Below are positions 58,696-64,000 of a DNA stretch of 64,000 nt, piece by piece; position 1 is the first letter of the stretch; every line of letters starts with the position of its first letter. The stretch comes from Desulfarculales bacterium UBA702 (GTDB taxonomy: Bacteria; Desulfobacterota; Syntrophobacteria; Syntrophobacterales; Syntrophobacteraceae): assembly GCA_002298165.1 (NCBI GenBank), contig DBMI01000115.1, forward strand, positions 145,744 through 209,743, read 5' to 3'. The position numbers were made by a program, and so were the translations under genes. The notes beneath the pieces are model-generated. The model saw only the letters and a list, made by a program, of their open reading frames with translations, did not search any database and was not told where the DNA came from.

Positions 58696-60008
58696 ACGAC
58701 CAGCAAGCTACTACCTTATCGCGACCGGATGCCGGGCTTGGCGAACAGGAACGAGCCGCAATATACAAGGCCGGAACCGTAAAAGTCGTCACCAGGGGAG
58801 AAGCCCTGCTGAAAAGGGGTCAGCGCGCAGGCGGATTCACCCTTGTACTAAATGGTTCATTCAGCGTGGTCACAATAAGCGGGACCATTTGCGGACTGAG
58901 GTTCACTAAGGGCGACCTGATCGCGGAGAAGACTCTTTTCGATTCCGAGCCTTCAATTTCGGCGCTTATTGCCGAGGAAGATTCACGTGCGCTGATATTG
59001 AGTCCTGCTGCTTTCAATACTTTGCATCCGATGGTTCAGTTGTCCGTGTTCAAACGCGTCAACGTGGTCTCCACCACGAAGATGGCGGGTATAATCAGGT
59101 ATATCGAATCTACCCGGTTGCAAAGGATTGCTTTAACAGATTATATGGCCGGCGAGTCCGGAAAAAACAGAAAAAAGTATCAACAATCCGAGTTGATTCT
59201 AAGTCTTCTTGCAAGAATACCCCGACTCCCTATTCATATAACTCAGCTGGTTGAAATGCTTCTTAGTGAAAACGCCTCGGCCAAGGCTGTTGCAGATATC
59301 GCCAAGCAGGATCCGTCCCTTGTCGGCGAGGTTCTAAAGGAAGTCAACTCAGTCCATTACGGACTACGCCAGAAGGTCTCTGATCTGCACTATGCAATTA
59401 TGCTTATCGGCTTCAATGAGGTCTACCAGTTGCTCGTCTCGCGTGGCGTCCGCAGGACAATGCCCGATAACGAAGCATTCAGGAATATTCATTTGCATTC
59501 GCTTGCCATATCCTGTTTGTCGTCCGAGATCTGCCGGCTTTGTGACAGGCACTCCGTATCGCTGCTCGGCACTATAGGGCTGCTCCACGATATCGGCAAG
59601 AGCACCGTGATGCTGATCAAGAATGAAAATCCAAAGCTCGCCTTTTTCATTCAGTTGCTCGACCCCTGCAAAATCGGCGCTATGCTACTTGGAAGATGGA
59701 ACCTCCCCGATGTAATCTGTGAGACAATCGAGTTCCAGTCCTTTGCGGTTTTTTCGCCTCCATCTGAACTTCCTTCAAAATTCGCAAAGAGTATCGGGAT
59801 CATCCATATTGCACATGCCCTTGCGGAACGCCTATTCCAGGAGAGCCCATCCGCGGGTGGATATCCATTCCTCAATGACTACATCAATGGTTGCGGCATT
59901 GGTGATAAGAGCCTCGATCAAATCCAGGATGCAGTCCAGAAAGCACTTAAACTCAAGCCTAATACAATTCCAGCCGAATTGAAAAGATTCGTCGTGGCAA
60001 ATCCTTGA
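58692..60008 (+). CDS. Cyclic-nucleotide-binding-like domain + HDOD signalling protein
   Basis: 438 residues. Residues about 20-120 form a Crp-like beta-roll (KAGTVKVVTRGEALLKRGQR, GLRFTKGDLIAEKTLFDSEP, LILSPAAFNTLHPM), but the phosphate-binding cassette Arg expected in RxA is replaced by SISA, so cAMP binding is doubtful. Residues about 170-420 are an HDOD domain (LLARIPRLPIHITQLVEML, LIGFNEVYQLLVSRGVRRTM, GTIGLLHDIGKSTVMLIKNE). It could convert a redox or ligand signal into an HDOD output. It is convergent with the ACT-domain gene; the stops are about 90 nt apart. Confidence 0.87.
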   Translation: MNDQQATTLSRPDAGLGEQERAAIYKAGTVKVVTRGEALLKRGQRAGGFTLVLNGSFSVVTISGTICGLRFTKGDLIAEKTLFDSEPSISALIAEEDSRALILSPAAFNTLHPMVQLSVFKRVNVVSTTKMAGIIRYIESTRLQRIALTDYMAGESGKNRKKYQQSELILSLLARIPRLPIHITQLVEMLLSENASAKAVADIAKQDPSLVGEVLKEVNSVHYGLRQKVSDLHYAIMLIGFNEVYQLLVSRGVRRTMPDNEAFRNIHLHSLAISCLSSEICRLCDRHSVSLLGTIGLLHDIGKSTVMLIKNENPKLAFFIQLLDPCKIGAMLLGRWNLPDVICETIEFQSFAVFSPPSELPSKFAKSIGIIHIAHALAERLFQESPSAGGYPFLNDYINGCGIGDKSLDQIQDAVQKALKLKPNTIPAELKRFVVANP

Positions 60009-60098
60009 TCCAACTCATTCATCCATCTACGTTGGGTTGCGCTCGAAGAATTCAGGCTTTGGGAGAACACTCGGGCAAAATCTCGTTTGGCTTGAAAG

Positions 60099-61115
60099 CT
60101 ACTCAAAGCTGCGCTGCCGTGTCTGGAAAGTGGAACTCAGTGCCTTTATGGCTTTGGGCTCATCGCTTGATCGGACCACGAGAGATATCGAAGATACGGC
60201 GCAGCTAAGCGCGAGGGTCGCTATTTCGGCCGATCGCATACAGGTTACAATTGAGTTGGCAATACCGTATCGGTCCCCGAAATGTGGGCCGTGAAGAAAG
60301 ATCGCGGAGACCGGACCGAGGCAGGGAGACTCACGGTCCGGCATTATCCTGTTAAGGGTCTGGGTAACCATTTGGCGATGATCGGTTGCCAGACAGAAAG
60401 CAAAAAACATCCGGCCTTCTCCCCGCGATGAATTCGATACAAGCAGCGGCATTTTGAACCGCAAGTCGCCAAGTTCCAATAGAGCTTTTGCAAAATGCCC
60501 GATCCCGCCGTTTGGCACAATGACGTTCCATAAGTCCAGCCCATCGAGCAGATTGAAATCATATATATGGATTACATCCTCATGGTACCTGCACCTGACT
60601 TCTTCGGGTGAGCCTTCGTGCGCCCGTCGCACTCTGAGCCACTCTTCATAGGTCTCACAGGCCGGAAATGCGAAGGCTTCGAAAACACTCTCCATCGCGG
60701 AATCGATGTTAGGCGGGGAAACTACAAAACTTATAGCCGAAGGAGAAGTTGCAAAACAGTGGGGCTTGATTCCGACCTCCGCCAGGGCGGAGATCAGGGC
60801 CGCCGCAACATCGGGCCGCCTGTCATGCGGGAATATGCTAATCCTGCATACCCCGGTAAGTATCTCTGCCTGGCAGTGATAAGGGCCGGCGATAACATGG
60901 GCGAATGGATCCAACGATGCAGCATTGCTGGCGTTTGCGGCCGTCATGGTTTCACCTGAACCAATATCGGTCACATACGTCACGAGTCCCATATTCAGCT
61001 GATTGGCCGCCATTCCCGAGCATAGGTTTTCCAGCACTGCGTCGGTGCGGCACAAAGAGGAGAAATAGGCCCTGTTCTCGAAGACCTTGAAGCCCCCCAG
61101 TCTGATCCTGGACAT
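60099..61115 (-). CDS. Stand-alone tandem-ACT protein related to aspartokinase regulatory domains
   Basis: 338 residues with no kinase domain. The region GVCRISIFPHDRRPDVAAAL to VSPPNIDSAMESVFEAFAFP (about 90-150) and the C-terminal GPVSAIFLHGPHFGDRYGIA, CAVSSISLVVRSSDEPKAI follow the ACT pattern of the aspartate kinase C-terminus (GxHxxxxG...SSxxxxV). Such free ACT proteins bind small ligands, usually amino acids, and could modulate a partner enzyme. It is the last gene of the minus-strand two-component cluster, 16 nt after the CheY-like gene, so a role in that signalling path is suggested. Confidence 0.7.
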   Translation of the reverse strand: MSRIRLGGFKVFENRAYFSSLCRTDAVLENLCSGMAANQLNMGLVTYVTDIGSGETMTAANASNAASLDPFAHVIAGPYHCQAEILTGVCRISIFPHDRRPDVAAALISALAEVGIKPHCFATSPSAISFVVSPPNIDSAMESVFEAFAFPACETYEEWLRVRRAHEGSPEEVRCRYHEDVIHIYDFNLLDGLDLWNVIVPNGGIGHFAKALLELGDLRFKMPLLVSNSSRGEGRMFFAFCLATDHRQMVTQTLNRIMPDRESPCLGPVSAIFLHGPHFGDRYGIANSIVTCMRSAEIATLALSCAVSSISLVVRSSDEPKAIKALSSTFQTRQRSFE

Positions 61116-61131
61116 TAAGGCAATCCGCTTT

Positions 61132-61515
61132 TCAGGAAATGAGTCTTTCTATTGCCGCCAAAAGGCCCTGTGTATCAACTGGTTTTGGAATATAGTCATC
61201 TGCCTGTGTCGCCTTTCCATCGGCATGTGAATAGGTTGTACTTGGGACCGCCTCCCCGACGGCAGTAAGTAATATGATGGGAATATCGCTCGTCGATTTG
61301 TTTTTCTTGAGCTCGGAGCAGAGCACATAACCATTTTTGCGGGGCATCATCACGTCGAGCACGAGTACGTCGGGCAGGCGATTTTTGATCGACTCCTCTC
61401 CCTCGATGCCGTCATAGGCCTTCCCAACTTCATATCCCTTGCTCTCCAGCATCATGCCAACGGTTTCGACCATATCGGGATCATCGTCAACTATCAGCAC
61501 ATACTTTTTTGCCAT
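61132..61515 (-). CDS. CheY-like single-domain response regulator
   Basis: 127 residues, only a receiver domain: YVLIVDDDPDMVETVGMMLE with the acidic pair, VLVLDVMMPRKNGYVLCSEL with the phosphoacceptor Asp in VLDVM, IPIILLTAVGE with the Thr, and a Lys in DDYIPKPVDTQGLLAAI. ATG is preceded by AGGAG on the minus strand. Between the phosphoacceptor region and the final helix is a short His/Ser-rich insert (PSTTYSHADGKATQADD). It sits between the sensor kinase and the ACT gene. Confidence 0.95.
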   Translation of the reverse strand: MAKKYVLIVDDDPDMVETVGMMLESKGYEVGKAYDGIEGEESIKNRLPDVLVLDVMMPRKNGYVLCSELKKNKSTSDIPIILLTAVGEAVPSTTYSHADGKATQADDYIPKPVDTQGLLAAIERLIS

Positions 61516-61603
61516 TTCGGACTCCTAATCTAAAGTTGTTGCAAAAAAAGGATCGGACCACCTTTCCCCATCGGCCGAATTCCAAGCCGGTTGAATACCC
61601 AAC

Positions 61604-63082
61604 CTACCGGAATATTGGCAGGAGCACGTGAAAAGTCGTCCCGATGCCAGGCTGACTCTCCACCTTGATGTATCCACGATGAGATTCGATTATGCCCTTC
61701 ACTATGGCAAGCCCAAGCCCGGTTCCCCGCACCTGCCTGGTTTTGGGGTGCTTAACGCGATAGAATTTATCGAAAATTTTTGAAACTTCCTCCGGTTCAA
61801 TCCCTATCCCCGTATCACTTACCGAAACTTTGAGGTAGTCCCCCTGAACAGAGGCAGATACCTCTATTTGCCCTCCTTCGGGAGAATAGTTGATTGCATT
61901 GCTTATCAGGTTCGTAAAAAGCCCTTCCATATTGCGGGTGTCTGCCTGAATAAGCGGGAGATCGCGGGGCAGATCAAGTCTCAGGATGATATTGCGTTCA
62001 TCTGCCCTGGGTCTCATCAAGGCTGTTGTATCTTCCAGCATTCCGATCAATTGGAGCGGCTCCAGAGATTGGCATATCTGACCGCTCTCGATTCTTGCCA
62101 CGTCCAGCATCTCGTTTATAAGGCTTAGCAGGTCCTCGATCTTCTGCTGAGATCGACCCACAAAATCTCTTTGTTTCTCGGTCAACTCTCCCGCCAGACC
62201 CTCCAGGAGTACCGACATCATCTGCCGTATAGATGCCAGGGGAGAACGCAGTTCATGAGAAACCATCTGGACGAAACTCGATTTCATCTCGTTTAGTTCC
62301 CTGAGTGCGGTGACATCCTGGAAGACGGTAACCGTACCCAGGGCCAGGCCGTCAAGCCCCGGAATCGAAGCCGATATGGAATGTATATACTTATTCCCCT
62401 TGCGAAGCTCCCGGGATACCGGCCCTGGGTTTTCTTCATTTCCTTCGAGCAGTTCGCTTATGCTCTGCACAAGGGATTCGTCGCAGAAGCATTCGGCCAG
62501 GTCTGCACGTTCAGCAAGAGGAGTGGAAAGCTCGAAAAGCCTCATCAGTGCGGGATTATGCAGAACGACTTCGAGTTCGCGGTTCGTAACCAGGACACCG
62601 TCGGCCATGCAGTTTATAATCGTCATGATCCGACTCTTCTCGATTGCCAGGTCGTAAAGGTTTCGAATCTGCTCTTCCTGGAGTTCTCGAGCGCGTCGCT
62701 CGAGCGCGCGCTTTTCCAGCGCCCTCTTGACAATAAGCGTAAGGTGATCGGCCCTGAATGGCTTGGTTATGAAATCGTAGGCGCCGTTTCTCATGGCCTC
62801 GACTGCATTGGCTATAGTGCCGTGGCCCGTTATCACGATCAGCGGCAGATCGGGATACTTTGTCCTGACTTCATCGAGCAGTTCGAATGCACCCATTATG
62901 GGCATGACGAGATCGCAAAGGATAAGATCTATCTGTTCGTTTGATAGTATATCGAGGGCCTCGCGTCCATTTATTGCCGTTACAACCCTGTATCCTTCCA
63001 TCCACAGCAGGCGATTACAGCCGTCCCTTATGACTTTTTCGTCATCTACGACAAGGATGGAGTAGACTTCGTCAGACTTCAT
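61604..63082 (-). CDS. Receiver-PAS-histidine kinase hybrid
   Basis: 492 residues. Receiver domain first (residues 9-125: ILVVDDEKVIRDGCNRLLWM, LILCDLVMPIMGAFELLDEV with the Asp, TKPFRADHLTLIVKRALEKR), a coiled linker, a PAS region (about 165-265: IMTIINCMADGVLVTNRELE), then a dimerisation/His domain (SFVQMVSHELRSPLASIRQM) and the HATPase (NLISNAINYSPEGGQIEVSA, DTGIGIEPEEVSKIFDKFYR, GTGLGLAIVKGIIESHRG). No transmembrane helices, so a cytoplasmic kinase whose receiver probably gates it. Confidence 0.93.
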   Translation of the reverse strand: MKSDEVYSILVVDDEKVIRDGCNRLLWMEGYRVVTAINGREALDILSNEQIDLILCDLVMPIMGAFELLDEVRTKYPDLPLIVITGHGTIANAVEAMRNGAYDFITKPFRADHLTLIVKRALEKRALERRARELQEEQIRNLYDLAIEKSRIMTIINCMADGVLVTNRELEVVLHNPALMRLFELSTPLAERADLAECFCDESLVQSISELLEGNEENPGPVSRELRKGNKYIHSISASIPGLDGLALGTVTVFQDVTALRELNEMKSSFVQMVSHELRSPLASIRQMMSVLLEGLAGELTEKQRDFVGRSQQKIEDLLSLINEMLDVARIESGQICQSLEPLQLIGMLEDTTALMRPRADERNIILRLDLPRDLPLIQADTRNMEGLFTNLISNAINYSPEGGQIEVSASVQGDYLKVSVSDTGIGIEPEEVSKIFDKFYRVKHPKTRQVRGTGLGLAIVKGIIESHRGYIKVESQPGIGTTFHVLLPIFR

Positions 63083-63142
63083 TGGGCCGATTTCCTGAAC
63101 CGAGGAGCTTAGTGGAAACTGCGGCTGTTCATGCCATCAAAA

Positions 63143-63538
63143 TTAAAACGAAATCTCCGGCATTTTAGGTGGTGGAGGCAACTTTTCGATAGCACATTTT
63201 ATGACCGAGAGCAAATAGTCGATCCTGAACGGTTTGGTCATGAACTCATATGCCCCCTTGCTCATGCACTCCATCGAGTCCTTATTGGTCCCATGTCCGG
63301 TAAACACTATGACGGGCAATTCGGGATAGGCCTGGCGAGCCTTATCCAATACTCCGAGCGCCCCCATGCCGGGCATCTTCAAATCACACAGCACTAAGCT
63401 CACCTTCTCGCGGCGAATAAGGTCCAGTGCCTCGCGGCCGCTTTGCGCACTCAAGGCCCGGAAGCCTCTGGCGGTCAGGATGCGCTGGAGGCCCTCCCGG
63501 ATAGTCTTTTCGTCATCCACGATAAGTATCGTATGCAT
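63143..63538 (-). CDS. CheY-like response regulator
   Basis: 131 residues, receiver only: TILIVDDEKTIREGLQRILT, VSLVLCDLKMPGMGALGVLD with phosphoacceptor Asp, LPVIVFTGHGTNKDSMECMS, MTKPFRIDYLLSVIKCAIEK. It lies 3 nt downstream of the partial kinase gene and 60 nt upstream of the hybrid kinase, so it probably relays between them. The C-terminus LPPPPKMPEISF is a short tail, no output domain. Confidence 0.95.
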   Translation of the reverse strand: MHTILIVDDEKTIREGLQRILTARGFRALSAQSGREALDLIRREKVSLVLCDLKMPGMGALGVLDKARQAYPELPVIVFTGHGTNKDSMECMSKGAYEFMTKPFRIDYLLSVIKCAIEKLPPPPKMPEISF

Positions 63539-63541
63539 GGC

Positions 63542-64000
63542 TCAGGCAAAGGCTATATTTTGTTCGGGACACTCCAGGGGGAGTATTATAGTAAAAACCG
63601 CGCCGCACGAAGGCGAATTGGCCCCTTCTATGCTCCCGCCGTGCTGCTGGATAATTCCATAGGCGACTGATAATCCAAGGCCGGTTCCCTCCCCCGGCGC
63701 TTTTGTCGTGAAGAAAGGCTCGAAGAGTTTGTTCAGTATCTCCTGTGGAATTCCGGGTCCGTTATCCCAGAACTGCAGAATCACTTCATCGGATTCCGGA
63801 TCGTAACGGCTGGTGATTGTGATTTTGCCCTGGCCGCGCATCGCATTTGCGGCATTTATGAGCAGGTTTGTAAAAACCTGCTGAAGCTGGCAGGGATCTC
63901 CGACCATCCATGGGACGCCGGAATCGAGTTCCACCTGGAACTGCACATCCTGGAAGAGTGCCTGATGCATCAGCAGCTCGTATGAACGGGTAATTATCTT
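63542..64000 (-). CDS. Sensor histidine kinase, C-terminal part (partial)
   Basis: The gene continues beyond the right end of the window: codons upstream of the ATG at 63970 are open to 64000. What is visible is the HATPase core: LQQVFTNLLINAANAMRGQG (N box), VILQFWDNGPGIPQEILNKL (G1), FEPFFTTKAPGEGTGLGLSV (F and G2), AYGIIQQHGGSIEGANSPS. The His domain and sensor are off-window. It is the first visible gene of the signalling operon. Confidence 0.9.
   Translation of the reverse strand, partial: KIITRSYELLMHQALFQDVQFQVELDSGVPWMVGDPCQLQQVFTNLLINAANAMRGQGKITITSRYDPESDEVILQFWDNGPGIPQEILNKLFEPFFTTKAPGEGTGLGLSVAYGIIQQHGGSIEGANSPSCGAVFTIILPLECPEQNIAFA

Noticed and set aside
1..64000. CRISPR arrays, tRNA/rRNA genes, IS elements, prophage
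   Set aside because: Looked for regularly spaced repeats, TpsiC-like tRNA arms, transposase or integrase motifs; none were convincing.

Overview
The window looks like the chromosome of a strictly anaerobic, selenium-using bacterium of the Desulfobacterota (former Deltaproteobacteria), probably near the syntrophic and sulfate-reducing Syntrophobacteria. This placement is inferred from gene content and not from a marker-gene tree. The content behind it: two methylene-tetrahydrofolate reductase (MetV-MetF) modules with HdrA/MvhD-type and NuoEF/GltD-type electron-transfer partners, a Tat-exported [NiFe] hydrogenase, anaerobic-type cobalamin genes (cbiF-cbiG-cbiH), two genes with in-frame UGA (Sec) codons, a sigma-32 gene, and a hisC-cmk-rpsA-sppA order.

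Layout. 1-10.7 kb: end of a class IV aminotransferase gene, comEC, then a patchwork holding a foreign-looking lipoprotein, an alpha/beta hydrolase and a 32-residue membrane peptide. Two decayed copies of the 3' end of comEC punctuate this patchwork. A phosphoesterase, galE, a DUF2007-DUF3786 fusion and a BtuF-like protein follow. 10.7-20.2 kb: transglutaminase-like protein and purine nucleoside phosphorylase on the minus strand; hrpA, a NUDIX hydrolase, a small protein and glgA on the plus strand; then a selenocysteine-containing selD. 20.3-33.7 kb: rpoH, hisC-cmk-rpsA-sppA, tsaC-like gene, ppx/gppA, guaB-guaA, UPF0280, yfcE-like phosphodiesterase, HIT protein and lapA. This part is mostly housekeeping, with several clear terminators.

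34.5-42.6 kb: a [NiFe] hydrogenase pair in large-then-small order, followed 5 nt later by a methyl-accepting chemotaxis protein whose periplasmic domain carries a CxxCH heme motif; an HDOD protein; and cbiF-cbiG-cbiH on the minus strand. 43.1-48.2 kb: hdrA (double-length), mvhD (Sec), metV, metF. 48.5-49.6 kb: a secreted TIGR03118-type beta-propeller-like protein. 50.1-58.0 kb: an FdhA/NuoG-like subunit that lacks the catalytic Cys/Sec, nuoE-like, a nuoF-gltD fusion, and a second metV-metF. 58.5-64 kb: a Crp-like/HDOD protein with a small ORF coupled in front of it, and on the minus strand a two-component operon (histidine kinase, receiver, receiver-PAS-kinase, receiver, ACT-domain protein).

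How they fit together. The two metVF operons suggest that the cell feeds or drains the methyl branch of the Wood-Ljungdahl pathway through two different electron-transfer assemblies, one HdrA/MvhD-based and one NAD(P)H-linked. Corrinoid synthesis and selenium metabolism in the same window are consistent with that lifestyle. The hydrogenase plus heme-chemoreceptor operon may be a periplasmic H2 or redox sensing unit: the large subunit ends exactly at the ligand-proximal His, without the cleavable extension seen in most catalytic uptake hydrogenases. No tRNA, rRNA, CRISPR array, IS element or prophage was recognised.
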